NCBI RefSeq assembly: GCF_020421205.1
Contig: NZ_JAIZZH010000001.1
Coordinates: forward strand, 744,001-808,000
Length of the DNA: 64,000 nucleotides
Source: Hymenobacter pini
Lineage (GTDB): Bacteria > Bacteroidota > Bacteroidia > Cytophagales > Hymenobacteraceae
Direction of reading: 5' to 3'
How positions within the stretch are numbered: the first letter of the stretch is position 1; the number at the start of each line of letters is the position of its first letter. This document shows positions 9,054-18,473 of this stretch, piece after piece. The notes beneath the pieces are model-generated. The model searched no databases. It was not told where the DNA came from and saw only the letters and a list, made by a program, of their open reading frames with translations. Both the position numbers and the translations under genes were made by a program.

Positions 9054-9063
9054 TAAGCGCTTA
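9054..9063. repeat. Palindrome TAAGCGCTTA before the kinase gene
   Basis: A perfect 10-bp palindrome 9 bases upstream of the ATG at 9073. Related palindromes with the AAGCGCTT core occur at 20707-20714 and 61073-61084, also just upstream of genes. The role is unknown. Confidence 0.3.
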
Positions 9064-9072
9064 ACTTGCCGT

Positions 9073-10839
9073 ATGAGCCGTTTTGTTCGCATAGCTCCCC
9101 TGGTATGTACCGTGCTGTTGCTCTGCACTGATCTGGCGGTGGCCCGGCCACGTATGGCAGTTGATAGCCTGCGGCAGCTGTGGCGGTGGCCATTTCAGCA
9201 GCAGATGCGCTTGGCCGGTGCCAGTATAACGCCTGCTACCGCGCCCGTGGTTACTGGGCTGCTGCGGCGCCCCGATATTCCACGGCGTGTACAGGCAGAG
9301 CTTCGCGCCAACCTGGCGGGCTATTATCTGCACGAGAATCAACCTAGCCTGGCCATTATGCAGATGCTGCAAACCCGGCGTATGGCTCTGGAAGACCATG
9401 ATTCGTTGCGAGCGGCTGTGGCTTGTGAGTGGCTGTGCTACTCATATTACTTGCTTAAGCAACCCCAGCCGGGTATTGCTTATGGCCGAGAGGCTCTGCA
9501 ATTGGTGCCCCGGTATACCCCAGCTGGTTATCGGGAGTTAGGAAGTATATACGCTAACCTGGCATCCTGCGCACTTATCGCGCCCGATTACAAGTTGGCC
9601 GCCTATTGCGACCGGCAAGGGCTGCAGTTGGCCCGCGCCGACCATGATACGGCTAACATTGCGGTTGAGCTGAATAACTTAGCCGCCATTGCCTATAAGC
9701 AGCGGCAGTTGCCGCGTATGGCTACACTGCTCGATTCGGCCTATGCCGCCTACCCACCGCCGCGCTATGTGGGGGTGCAGATTGCCTTGGATAATTTAAA
9801 GGGGGCCCTCGCTTACGAGCAGGGACAATACGCGGCGGCAGCCCAACTGCTCCAGACTACGCTGGAAACGAGTCACGCACATCGTCAGATTCATGACGAG
9901 ATGAGCGTGTTAGAAACGCTGGTACCTACGCTTGAGAAATTAGGCCGCTACCGTGAGGCCTTGCAGCACCAGCGGCGCTACGCCGTGCTGCAGGACAGCC
10001 TGTTTGAAGAATCAAGTGCCCGGCACGCACGGGAGCTGCAAACTCTGTATCAGACTCAGCAAAAGGAGCAGCAGTTGGCCCAGCAGCGCCAGCGCATAGC
10101 CAACCTGCAAGTTGGCACCCGCCTGCGAGAGGCTGAGCTCACGCGCCGTACCACACTGTTTCTAGCGGCTCTGGTAGGTGCGGGCATTATGTTGGTGCTG
10201 GTACTAGTGCGGCAACGGGCCCGGCATTTGCTGGAAAGTGCCGCCGCCGCCCTGCGCATGCGTAACCGCATTGCCGCCGACCTACACGATGAAGTGGGCA
10301 CTTTACTTACTCGTGTGAACCTGCAGGCCGAATTACTGCGCCAGAACAAGCCTGACCCAGCTCTTGACCGTTTGCTGTCCAACAGCCGGGCTGCTGCCAG
10401 CACGATGCGCGACATCGTATGGAGCATCGATGCTCAGGCCGATACGGTGGGTGCCCTGCTGGACCGTATGCGCGACCATCTTGACCAGACTGCGGCGGCC
10501 GCTGGCCTGGAAACTGAACTAATCACGCACGGACTATCCGACCAGGAAGCACTTTCCCCTGAGTTGCGGCAGCACCTGTACTTAGTCTTCAAAGAAGCGG
10601 TTACCAATGCCGTGCGACATGCCCAGCACGCAACCATGCTACGGGTGGTCCTTACCCGCCAGCAAGGACATCTGCTGCTTACCATTGATGATGACGGACG
10701 AAGCAGCGGTACTGCGGCCCGTAGTGGTATGGGGCTGCGCAATATGCAGCAACGAGCTGCTGCTTTACGCGGTACGCTGCTAGCGGCGCCACATGAGCAG
10801 GGTGGTTTTGGAGTGCGTCTGCTCGTACCGGCTCATTAA
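9073..10839 (+). CDS. TPR-containing sensor histidine kinase (HisKA_3/NarX type)
   Basis: A 588-residue two-component kinase. It has a signal-like N-terminus, a TPR-type helical repeat region (about 40-320, e.g. ALQLVPRYTPAGYRELGSIY), a coiled coil rich in Gln (about 320-355) and one transmembrane helix (LFLAALVGAGIMLVLVLV). The cytoplasmic part has a HisKA_3 dimerisation box (RIAADLHDEVG, His405) and a HATPase_c domain (N box FKEAVTNAVRHA, G box SGMGLRNMQQRAA). This topology, with periplasmic TPRs, one membrane helix and a NarX-like kinase, is common in Bacteroidota. It is tail-to-tail with a NarL-type regulator 19 bases away, the obvious partner. The ATG at 9073 is chosen because the signal peptide starts there; an upstream in-frame start at 8968 would add an Arg-rich stretch. 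The signal is unknown. Confidence 0.9.
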   Translation: MSRFVRIAPLVCTVLLLCTDLAVARPRMAVDSLRQLWRWPFQQQMRLAGASITPATAPVVTGLLRRPDIPRRVQAELRANLAGYYLHENQPSLAIMQMLQTRRMALEDHDSLRAAVACEWLCYSYYLLKQPQPGIAYGREALQLVPRYTPAGYRELGSIYANLASCALIAPDYKLAAYCDRQGLQLARADHDTANIAVELNNLAAIAYKQRQLPRMATLLDSAYAAYPPPRYVGVQIALDNLKGALAYEQGQYAAAAQLLQTTLETSHAHRQIHDEMSVLETLVPTLEKLGRYREALQHQRRYAVLQDSLFEESSARHARELQTLYQTQQKEQQLAQQRQRIANLQVGTRLREAELTRRTTLFLAALVGAGIMLVLVLVRQRARHLLESAAAALRMRNRIAADLHDEVGTLLTRVNLQAELLRQNKPDPALDRLLSNSRAAASTMRDIVWSIDAQADTVGALLDRMRDHLDQTAAAAGLETELITHGLSDQEALSPELRQHLYLVFKEAVTNAVRHAQHATMLRVVLTRQQGHLLLTIDDDGRSSGTAARSGMGLRNMQQRAAALRGTLLAAPHEQGGFGVRLLVPAH

Positions 10840-10858
10840 ATGCGCTACGTTGGTAGCG

Positions 10859-11497
10859 CTACAACTGCCCGCGTGCGTGCCGGCTCACTAACTCGGTACG
10901 GCCCGTTACCTGTAGCTTTTTGTACACACGCTTCACGTAGGTGCGTACCGTTTCAACGGACAGGCCGAGGCGTGCCGCCACTTGCTTGTCACCTAATCCA
11001 TCCACAATAGCCTTAACAACGTCCTGTTCTCGTTCCGAAAGTAAATCAGACTGCACGGAAGGGGAGGGCTTGAAGTGCGCCAGAACCTTACGGGCTACGG
11101 CCCGACTCATGGGGGCGCCCCCTCGAAAAACTTCCAGAACGGCGGCTTTCAACTCTTCCAGGGGCGCATTCTTGAGGATATAGCCGCTTGCTCCGGCGCA
11201 CAGGGCCCGGTAAATACGGTCGGCGTCGTCGAACACCGTTTGCATTACCACGTCGGCTTCGGGTAGGCGCTGCTTGATGAGTGGCAGGGCATCGAGGCCA
11301 CTTAAGCCGGGCAGGTGCACATCGAGCAGCACTACCTGAGGGAGCTGCCGCACATGGAGCAACTGCTCCAGAAAGTCTTCTACGGAGTCGGCCACAAGCA
11401 CACAATCAAGCTCCGGCTGTCGGCACAGATAGCCGTGCAGCAGGGCCCGTACTTCGGGGTCATCTTCTACCAGGGCCAATCGAATCGGAAAATTCAT
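10859..11497 (-). CDS. NarL/FixJ-family response regulator
   Basis: A 212-residue transcription regulator. The receiver domain (about 1-125) has the acidic pair in VEDDPEV and the phospho-acceptor Asp59 in VVLLDVHLPGLSG. The LuxR-type HTH (about 145-210) shows LSEREQDVVKAIVDGLGDKQVAARLGLSVETVRTYV in pieces, ending KRVYKKLQVTGRTELV. The start is the ATG at 11495-11497, because the receiver's first strand (IRLALVEDD) follows immediately. It is convergent with the HisKA_3 kinase at 9073, and the pairing fits the known HisKA_3/LuxR association. The adjacent surface-protein genes starting at 11665 are divergent and are possible targets (inference). Confidence 0.92.
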   Translation of the reverse strand: MNFPIRLALVEDDPEVRALLHGYLCRQPELDCVLVADSVEDFLEQLLHVRQLPQVVLLDVHLPGLSGLDALPLIKQRLPEADVVMQTVFDDADRIYRALCAGASGYILKNAPLEELKAAVLEVFRGGAPMSRAVARKVLAHFKPSPSVQSDLLSEREQDVVKAIVDGLGDKQVAARLGLSVETVRTYVKRVYKKLQVTGRTELVSRHARGQL

Positions 11498-11664
11498 ACA
11501 GGCAAAGGACGGGCTCTGCTGGCCCCCAAGCAACCTTGGCAATACCCCCAAATGCGGTACAATACCCATTAGGAATATCACATGGTCAATAGGAGGTTTG
11601 CAGGCCGGAACCTATGGCCGCTATGGCGGCACTGCCAGCTTGCTCTTCTCTACCTAACTTCCTT

Positions 11665-14600
11665 ATGCGAAAAATTTTACGTTACGCCCTGATTCTGTCA
11701 GCAGCGTTGGGGCTGCGTACTGCCCAGGCCCAAACGTCGGGCGGAGTGGGCATTGGTACCACTACCCCCGACGCCTCGGCCGTGCTCGATGTGCAGGCTA
11801 CCAACAAGGGCCTGCTGCCCCCGCGCCTGACTCAGGCTCAGCGGGACGCCATTCCGAGCCCGGCGAAGGGCCTTACCATCTATAATCTGGATGCGGGTAA
11901 GCTCAATACTTGGAACGGCTTTTTCTGGAGCGAACCGGTGCAGGGCCTGTCGGCCAGCGCCAGCGGCCCGCAGGCTGTGTCATTCAACTTCACCGGTGCC
12001 ACCCAAACCTGGACCGTACCCCCCAACGTGACCAGCGTGCAGGTGGATATGGCCGGTGCCCGGGGCCGCACTATTGATAACTGTAGCAACTGCTACCGGG
12101 GTGGCCGGGGTGGCCGCGTTCAGGCCACGCTGACCGTGACGCCGGGCCAGGTGCTGACTATTGAAGTCGGTGGCGACCGGGGCTATAATCCTAGTACACT
12201 TTATCAGGATGGGGGCTACAACGGCGGCGGGCGTGGTAGCGAGCCGGGCGGCGGCGCTACCGATATCCGCATTGGGGGCACGGCCCTCTCCAACCGGGTG
12301 CTGGTGGCCGGCGGCGGTGGCGGCTCGGGCTACTACGCCCGGGGCGGCCCCGGCGGGGGCCTTACCGGTGGCGACGGGCTGGTGCCGACGGGGAGCAACC
12401 CAACGGGGACGCCCGGCACCGGCGGCAGCCAATCGGCCGGTGGCACCACGGGCGGCACACCGCAGCAGTACTGCTACTGCGGCACGAGTCCGGCTGGTCT
12501 GGGTGTGGGCGGTAGCCTGACTGGCGGCACCAGTTGGGGCGCCGCGGGCGGCGGCGGCGGCTACTACGGCGGCGGCATGAGCCACGGCAACGCCGGCGCC
12601 GGCGGCGGCTCGTCGTACACCGACCCCGTGCTGGCTACCAACGTCATTCACACTCAAGGCTACCAGAACGGGGCCGGCTACGTCCGCCTTAACTTCAGCT
12701 TCCAGCCCGAAGCTCCCGTTATCAGCCTCAATAACGCCACTACTTCGCAGGCAGCCGGCGCGGTTATCTACAGTGATGGCTCGAAGCTGGCCGGCAATAC
12801 CGCTCAGCTGTACTGGGACAACAGCAGCACTCGTTTGGGGCTTGGTACTAGCAGCCCACAAGCCAAGCTGCATATAGCCGGTGATGCCCGCATCGGCAGC
12901 TTGGCCGGTACGGGTGCCCGCATGGTCACCACGGATGCTAACGGAACTCTCGGAACGCAGCCCCTGCCTACCGACGCGCAGACGCTGACGCTGAGCGGGC
13001 AACAGCTGAGCATCAGTGGGGGCAATGTGGTGACGCTGCCCAACGGGGCCGACAATTTGGGTAACCACACGGCCACCCAAAACCTAAACCTGGGTGCCAA
13101 CCAACTGGTAGGCAACGGCAGCAACCAAGGTTTGAGTATCAGCAGTATCGGTGGCCTACTGGTGCCGGGCGGTGTAATTCAGCGCGGCGGCGCGGCAATT
13201 ACGGCTACTACCGACCTGGGCCTGTACTCGCGGCTGAATGGCAACTACATGCGCTTAGTGACCAATAACGCCCCCATCCGCTTCTACTCCGACGATGACG
13301 CGGGTACCACGCCTAACGTGAGTATTGAAGCCAACGGCTCGGTGGGCATCGGCACCGGTAACAACACGCCTACTAACCGCCTCGACGTACAAACCACCGC
13401 TGGCCGTTCCGGCACTCACGCTTCGGGCCGGCCGCTATACGTGACTGGCGACTTCGACCAGGCCGCCGGCGGCTCGGAATTTCGCCACTTCAATGGCACG
13501 CAGGGCATCGGTATTGGTTACAACTCGCTGTATGCAGCCGGCTCCAATACTGACCAGCATGTGAACCTGATGCCCAAGGGCACGGGCGGAGTAGGCATTG
13601 GCACCACGGCACCGACTGCCTTGCTCGATGTAAATGGTAATCAGCTGGTGCGCGGCAGCCTGAGCTTTGGTGCCGGCACCCGGCAGATGGTGAATCTCTA
13701 CAATGCAGACTACGGCATTGGGGTGCAGGGCGGCACGCAGTACTTCCGCACTGGTGAGGCCTTTGCCTGGTACACCGGCGGGGGGCATAATGATACTCAG
13801 TTTGATGCCGGCGGCGGAACTCAGCAGATGGTGCTCAAAAATGGGCGTTTGGGCATTGGCTCGGGTTTTAGCAACGCAGCATTGCCGAATGCCCCTTTAG
13901 AAATTCGCCAGAATGCTCCCTACATGGTGCTGCACTCGCCCAACAACTCTTGGATGCATATGGGCCTGGATGCGGCTGATAGCTTCAAATTCAAGATTGG
14001 GGATGGCGCAGCCTTTAGCGGCAATACCAGTGGGCCTAACTGGATTACTATCAGCGGTACCAACGTAGGAATTGGCACTACTGCCCCGGCGTATCCGCTT
14101 GATGTGCAGCGCTCAGTAACGCCTAACAACTTTAACTATGGCTACCTCAATGGTGGCGGCTCTACTGGCTATGCTACCAATAATACCGGCCCCGTGAGCA
14201 TTCGGGCCACTGGCCGGGTGCTGGCCACCGAGTTTAACGCTACTTCCGACCGTCGTTTAAAAACCATTATTGGGTTGAGCAATGCTACTGAAGATCTGGC
14301 CCTGCTCGGTAAGCTGCGCATCACTGACTACACCATGAAGGACCGTGTGCAGTATGGGCAGCGCCACTTCAAAAAGGTTATTGCCCAAGAGGTAGAGCAA
14401 GTGTTTCCGCAGGCTGTTAACCAGCACACCGGCTTCCTGCCCGACATCTATGTGCAAGCCGCCAAAGCCGAAATCCAGGCCGATTCACTACTTACACTCA
14501 CGCTGCCGGCTATGCCTGGTACGCCTGCTACACTTGGACAGCGCGTAAAGCTCATCACCAAAAACGGTGAACTAACCGGCACTGTAACATCTGCCCGCGG

Positions 14601-14928
14601 GACCATGCTGGTCGTGCGCGGTGCGCGGCAACTGGCTGGGCAAGATGTCTTCGTGTACGGTCTGGAGCACTCCGATGTACGCACCGTGGACTACGAAGCA
14701 CTATCTATGCTGAATGTGTCGGCTACCCAGGAGCTAGCTCGAAAAGTGGCGTTGCTGGAGCAGCAGAATGCCGCGCTGCAACAACAGCTCCAGAGCCAGC
14801 AAGGCCGCCTCAATCAGCAGCAGGCCACGCTAGAGACCCTGCAAACGGAGGCCACCCGCACGGCCGACCTGTCGCAACGGCTTCAGACCCTGGAAAACCT
14901 GTTGGGTGCTAAAGCATCGGTGAAGTAA
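11665..14928 (+). CDS. Glycine-rich surface protein with C-terminal Peptidase_S74 chaperone
   Basis: A 1087-residue exported protein (signal peptide MRKILRYALILSAALGLRTAQAQ). The N-terminal part carries GVGIGTTTPDASAVLDV, a motif found in many Bacteroidota fibre-like proteins and repeated at several places (GIGTTAP). Residues of about 120-350 form a glycine-rich domain with GGGG runs and Cys pairs (NCSNC, CYCG). Residues of about 855-960 form an intramolecular chaperone of the endosialidase type. It holds TSDRRLK with Ser861 and Lys866, which in phage tail spikes mediate self-cleavage just before the Ser. The end is a coiled coil with heptads of Leu and Gln. This suggests a trimeric fibre that folds with a removable chaperone (inference). 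The ATG at 11665 is preferred over 11614 because the signal peptide begins there. Confidence 0.85.
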   Translation: MRKILRYALILSAALGLRTAQAQTSGGVGIGTTTPDASAVLDVQATNKGLLPPRLTQAQRDAIPSPAKGLTIYNLDAGKLNTWNGFFWSEPVQGLSASASGPQAVSFNFTGATQTWTVPPNVTSVQVDMAGARGRTIDNCSNCYRGGRGGRVQATLTVTPGQVLTIEVGGDRGYNPSTLYQDGGYNGGGRGSEPGGGATDIRIGGTALSNRVLVAGGGGGSGYYARGGPGGGLTGGDGLVPTGSNPTGTPGTGGSQSAGGTTGGTPQQYCYCGTSPAGLGVGGSLTGGTSWGAAGGGGGYYGGGMSHGNAGAGGGSSYTDPVLATNVIHTQGYQNGAGYVRLNFSFQPEAPVISLNNATTSQAAGAVIYSDGSKLAGNTAQLYWDNSSTRLGLGTSSPQAKLHIAGDARIGSLAGTGARMVTTDANGTLGTQPLPTDAQTLTLSGQQLSISGGNVVTLPNGADNLGNHTATQNLNLGANQLVGNGSNQGLSISSIGGLLVPGGVIQRGGAAITATTDLGLYSRLNGNYMRLVTNNAPIRFYSDDDAGTTPNVSIEANGSVGIGTGNNTPTNRLDVQTTAGRSGTHASGRPLYVTGDFDQAAGGSEFRHFNGTQGIGIGYNSLYAAGSNTDQHVNLMPKGTGGVGIGTTAPTALLDVNGNQLVRGSLSFGAGTRQMVNLYNADYGIGVQGGTQYFRTGEAFAWYTGGGHNDTQFDAGGGTQQMVLKNGRLGIGSGFSNAALPNAPLEIRQNAPYMVLHSPNNSWMHMGLDAADSFKFKIGDGAAFSGNTSGPNWITISGTNVGIGTTAPAYPLDVQRSVTPNNFNYGYLNGGGSTGYATNNTGPVSIRATGRVLATEFNATSDRRLKTIIGLSNATEDLALLGKLRITDYTMKDRVQYGQRHFKKVIAQEVEQVFPQAVNQHTGFLPDIYVQAAKAEIQADSLLTLTLPAMPGTPATLGQRVKLITKNGELTGTVTSARGTMLVVRGARQLAGQDVFVYGLEHSDVRTVDYEALSMLNVSATQELARKVALLEQQNAALQQQLQSQQGRLNQQQATLETLQTEATRTADLSQRLQTLENLLGAKASVK

Positions 14929-16388
14929 TGTACAGGCCGTTTTGTAATTCCTTAGCCGCAGCCCTGGTACTAGCCGGGGCTGTGGCCCGTGCCCAGGATA
15001 TGACCAATACCGGTACCCAGTTGATGGTAGAGCCTGGCGTGGTACTAATGGTGCCCGGCTCCCTGACTAACCAAGTGGGAGCTACCCTGACCACCGGCGG
15101 TACTGTGCAGGTGGGCGGCAACCTTATCAATGCCGGTACACTGGTGCCCGTCAGTGGCACAGTGGTGCTAACGGGTTCGGCCGACCAAACCTTATCAGTG
15201 GGTGGGGCCAGTCTGGGCCGGGTAGAGGTGCGCAATACGGGCCCCGCCGGCCAAAACCGTATCCTGCTGGCTTCCGACCTGACCGTGCTACAGCAATTAA
15301 CGCTGGTAAGCGGCCTGCCACGTACTACAGCCACGGCAACACTGTATCTGCCCGATGGGGCAGTGCTAACCGGCGAAACCGCTGGCCGGTATGTACAGGG
15401 CAATGTGTTGGTCACTCGTGCGGCTGTGCAGGGTAGTGCCGCAGTAGATTTTGGCCTCGGAGCTCAGGTAAATCCTAACGGGAGCGGCCTGGGGACAGTG
15501 CGCATCCTGCGGACTGCTGGCCTGCAGCAAGCCAACGTAAGCTTTGGCCAAAACCCCGCCAACGCCAACCAGCGCAGCATCGACCGAATCTGGCGCGTAA
15601 CGGCGGACCAGGAGCCTACAGTCCCGGTCACCCTCACGCTGTCCTGGCTGCCCGACGATGACAATGGGCTAACGGATTTTGCGCAGGCGCACGTGTGGCG
15701 CTTGCCCGATAACCAGACTGCGTGGCAGCCGGTTGGTACGCGCACCGATGCCTCAGCCCGCAGCATTACGGTCAATACACCGGCGTTGTCGCGCTTCACG
15801 GTGAGCAACGCTCAGAACCCGCTGCCCATGCAGCTGGTCAGCTTTACGGCTCAGCGGGTAGGAGCCGATGCGGTGCTGCGCTGGACGACGGCTCAGGAAC
15901 TCAATAATGCGTGGTTTGAGGTAGAAGGTAGTGCCGATGGCCGTACCTTTCAGCTGCTGGGCCGGGTAGCGGGCCATGGTACCACTACCCAGCGCCATGA
16001 GTATCAGTTGACGGACTTGAATCTGGCACGCTACCAGGTGCCACTGGTGTACTACCGGCTGCGGCAGATAGACCAGAACGGGGCGGTGGCCATTTCGCCG
16101 GTGCAAACCGTATCGGTGCCCAGCCAAGCCCAGCTACTAACCATGCAGGTGTATCCATCACCCTTCTCAATCCAGGCCACTGTGCTGATACAGGCTGCTG
16201 AATCTGGACCTGCTTCCTTACACGTGGTGGACGCCGTAGGCCGCACGGTTTGGCAGCAGACGCTTGTTCTGACGAAAGGCAATAGCCAGCTACAGCTGCC
16301 GCAGGTTGCGACCTGGCCGGTAGGAACCTACGTGTTCGGCGTTCGGCAAGGCCGGCAGTTCGGCACTGTCAAGGTGGTGCGCGAATAA
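14928..16388 (+). CDS. T9SS-sorted secreted protein
   Basis: A 486-residue protein with a signal peptide (AAALVLAGAVARAQ), beta-rich repeats of about 60-290 (segments such as GTQLMVEPGVVLMVPGSL) and a C-terminal type IX sorting domain of about 75 residues (VYPSPF ... GRTVWQQTL ... GTYVFGVRQG). The start codon overlaps the stop of the preceding S74 fibre gene (TAATG at 14926-14930), so the two are almost certainly one operon and translationally coupled. The protein would cross the outer membrane by the Por system and be attached to the surface. A Thr/Val-rich passenger without an enzymatic motif suggests an adhesin or fibre partner (inference). Confidence 0.85.
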   Translation: MYRPFCNSLAAALVLAGAVARAQDMTNTGTQLMVEPGVVLMVPGSLTNQVGATLTTGGTVQVGGNLINAGTLVPVSGTVVLTGSADQTLSVGGASLGRVEVRNTGPAGQNRILLASDLTVLQQLTLVSGLPRTTATATLYLPDGAVLTGETAGRYVQGNVLVTRAAVQGSAAVDFGLGAQVNPNGSGLGTVRILRTAGLQQANVSFGQNPANANQRSIDRIWRVTADQEPTVPVTLTLSWLPDDDNGLTDFAQAHVWRLPDNQTAWQPVGTRTDASARSITVNTPALSRFTVSNAQNPLPMQLVSFTAQRVGADAVLRWTTAQELNNAWFEVEGSADGRTFQLLGRVAGHGTTTQRHEYQLTDLNLARYQVPLVYYRLRQIDQNGAVAISPVQTVSVPSQAQLLTMQVYPSPFSIQATVLIQAAESGPASLHVVDAVGRTVWQQTLVLTKGNSQLQLPQVATWPVGTYVFGVRQGRQFGTVKVVRE

Positions 16389-16411
16389 ATTCTATTGCCA
16401 GAGTCAGGTCA

Positions 16412-16464
16412 TATAAACGAACAGCCCCGCCTATTCAGAATATGGGCGGGGCTGTTCGTTTATA
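16412..16464. terminator. Bidirectional terminator between convergent genes
   Basis: A perfect 20-bp stem (16412-16431 with 16445-16464, loop of 13) between the T9SS protein gene and the convergent M1 peptidase gene. It has A/T-rich ends on both sides, so it can end transcription in both directions. Confidence 0.85.
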
Positions 16465-16475
16465 CTGAAGCAGAC

Positions 16476-18338
16476 TTACTGTGCTTCCCACACATTATCC
16501 TTGGGGTAGCTGTCGGGCACTAGGGTGGCACCTAGCCGTACTACTTTTACCGCCTTGGTGGTGGCAAGAGGCACAGTTACGGTCTTTGCGCCTTGCTCCC
16601 ATACGCCAATGGTGCGGTGCAGCTTCTCGGTGGTGTTGTCCTGGTACACTACTGTTAGGTCCACGGGCACGGGCTTAGTCCCTTTGGAATCCACTACTAC
16701 ATCATAACCGGTGGCGGTTTTCTGCACCTTTTGAATAGCCAGGTCGGGGTAGCCGCCGTCGAAGAACCAGCGTTGCCAGAACCAGTTGAGGTTGCGGCCG
16801 GCCCCGGCGTTCATCGAGTTGAAGAAGTCGTAGGGCATGGGGTGCTTACCGTTCCACTGGCGGATGTAGGTGTGCAGGGTCTTGGTGAACAGCTCATCGC
16901 CCAGCAGGTCCTTCACGTACAGGTAGCCCAGGCCTGGTTTGGGGTAGGAGTTGAGGAAGAAGGCAGTACCGGTTTGCTGGGTGCTGAGTGTGGTGATGGG
17001 CACATCTACCTCGGTAGCGGCGGCGGCGGCGTAGGGAGCAATGCCGTAGTCGTCGTCTAGCTTGGGGTCAATTTCTTTGGAAATCAGCCACTCGCCAATG
17101 GTGGCCCAGCCCTCATCCATCCAGCCGTACTTGGTCTCGTTGATGCCCATATAGAACGGGAACATCGTGTGGAAGATTTCGTGGTCGGTGAGGGTAATGG
17201 CGTCCTCGCGGGTGCTGGTGGGGTTGTCGTTCACCATCATCGGGTACTCCATCTGGTCCAGCCCATCGAAGATGGTTTCGTGGGCGTAGGGGAAGGGCCA
17301 TTTGGGGAAGGTGTAGCTCATGGCTTCCACCGTCTTGCGGGCGAAGTGTATCACTTCCTCGTAATCCTTGTGGGCGGGGTTGTACACGGCATCCACGCGG
17401 GTGCGGCGCTTGGTAGCGGGGTCCACCACCAGGCTGCTGGCCTGCCACACGTAATGGTCGGAGGTGGCAAACACGAAGTCCGTCACGTTCTTGGCCTCGA
17501 AGTGCCAGGTGTTTTGGGCAGCCGGGGCGGTGAAGTCCTTGGCCTTAAGGTCGGCGGCGGAAATGATGGAGGTGATGCCGTCCTTGGTTTCGGCTTCGCG
17601 CAGGCGCTGGGCGTACTTCTTGCCCAGTGCCTGGTCAGCGTTGGTCAGGTCGCCGGTAGCCCACACCACAAAGTTGCGGGGCACGGTAATATCGGCGGAG
17701 AAGTTGGCGAAGTCGTTGTAGAACTCCTGGCTGCCGATGTAGGGGTTGCGGTTCCAGCCGTCAATGTCGTCATACACCGCCACGCGGGGGAAGAAGTAGG
17801 CCACAAAATCAGCACCCGGCTCCACTTCCCCGGTACGGGTGTGCGAGCCTTTGTTGAGGGTGTAGCTGTAGGTAACCGAAATTTGCGCGGTTTGCCGGGA
17901 CCCAATAGCCCGGCGCACTGGTACCGTCAGGTTCGTAAAATCGGCCCGTAATTTATCCGCATCTACGGCCTGACCATTGATAGTCAGTTTTTCAATCTTC
18001 ATGCCTTCGCCCTCATCCTCGGCCTTGATGCCGCTGGCCCGCGGAGCCCCTTTCTGGTAGTAGTTCGGGTAGAGCTTAAACCACAGCTGCCGCAGGGAGT
18101 CGGGGCTTTGGTTGTGATAAGCAATATCCACGGTGCCCATTACGCGGCGCGTGCCAGGATCAAAGTTGACCTTGAGCTTGTAGTCAGCAGAGTTCTGCCA
18201 ATAGTTAGGGCCGGGCTGCCCGCTCTCGGCGCGGGTGCCTTTAGCGTACGTAGCCTGCAGGTTGCGCGGCACGGGGAGTTGCTGGGCCGTTAGGGAAAAG
18301 GGGAGGAGAGAAGCGGCGAGAAGCGCGGGAAATTTCAT
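16476..18338 (-). CDS. M1-family metallopeptidase (aminopeptidase)
   Basis: A 620-residue secreted zinc peptidase with a signal peptide (first 19 residues, ending LTAQQ). The zinc site is complete: HEIFH at 386-390 and the third ligand Glu409 in DEGWATIGEW, exactly the HEXXH-X18-E spacing of M1. The exopeptidase motif usually written GxMEN appears here as DQMEYPM, with Tyr in place of Asn, as in several Bacteroidota M1 peptidases. The N-terminal half (about 50-250) is the beta-sandwich domain. It is convergent with the T9SS protein gene and shares its terminator. It probably removes N-terminal residues from peptides in the periplasm or outside the cell. Confidence 0.92.
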   Translation of the reverse strand: MKFPALLAASLLPFSLTAQQLPVPRNLQATYAKGTRAESGQPGPNYWQNSADYKLKVNFDPGTRRVMGTVDIAYHNQSPDSLRQLWFKLYPNYYQKGAPRASGIKAEDEGEGMKIEKLTINGQAVDADKLRADFTNLTVPVRRAIGSRQTAQISVTYSYTLNKGSHTRTGEVEPGADFVAYFFPRVAVYDDIDGWNRNPYIGSQEFYNDFANFSADITVPRNFVVWATGDLTNADQALGKKYAQRLREAETKDGITSIISAADLKAKDFTAPAAQNTWHFEAKNVTDFVFATSDHYVWQASSLVVDPATKRRTRVDAVYNPAHKDYEEVIHFARKTVEAMSYTFPKWPFPYAHETIFDGLDQMEYPMMVNDNPTSTREDAITLTDHEIFHTMFPFYMGINETKYGWMDEGWATIGEWLISKEIDPKLDDDYGIAPYAAAAATEVDVPITTLSTQQTGTAFFLNSYPKPGLGYLYVKDLLGDELFTKTLHTYIRQWNGKHPMPYDFFNSMNAGAGRNLNWFWQRWFFDGGYPDLAIQKVQKTATGYDVVVDSKGTKPVPVDLTVVYQDNTTEKLHRTIGVWEQGAKTVTVPLATTKAVKVVRLGATLVPDSYPKDNVWEAQ

Positions 18339-18404
18339 GCGGTAGAACTGATTTCAGGGGCTAAAGTAGCTTGTTAGAACTGGGGGGCTGCGTCATTATT
18401 CAAC

Positions 18405-18451
18405 AAAACGGCCTGTCGTTCTGCATAAAGCAGAAGGTGACAGGCCGTTTT
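18405..18451 (-). terminator. Terminator downstream of the Smr-protein gene
   Basis: A 13-bp perfect outer stem (18405-18417 with 18439-18451) with an inner 6-bp stem (18419-18424 with 18430-18435). Read leftwards it ends in TTTTG. It lies just past the stop of the DUF2027/Smr gene at 18474. Confidence 0.85.
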
Positions 18452-18473
18452 ATGTATTGGCTTGATTATTTCG

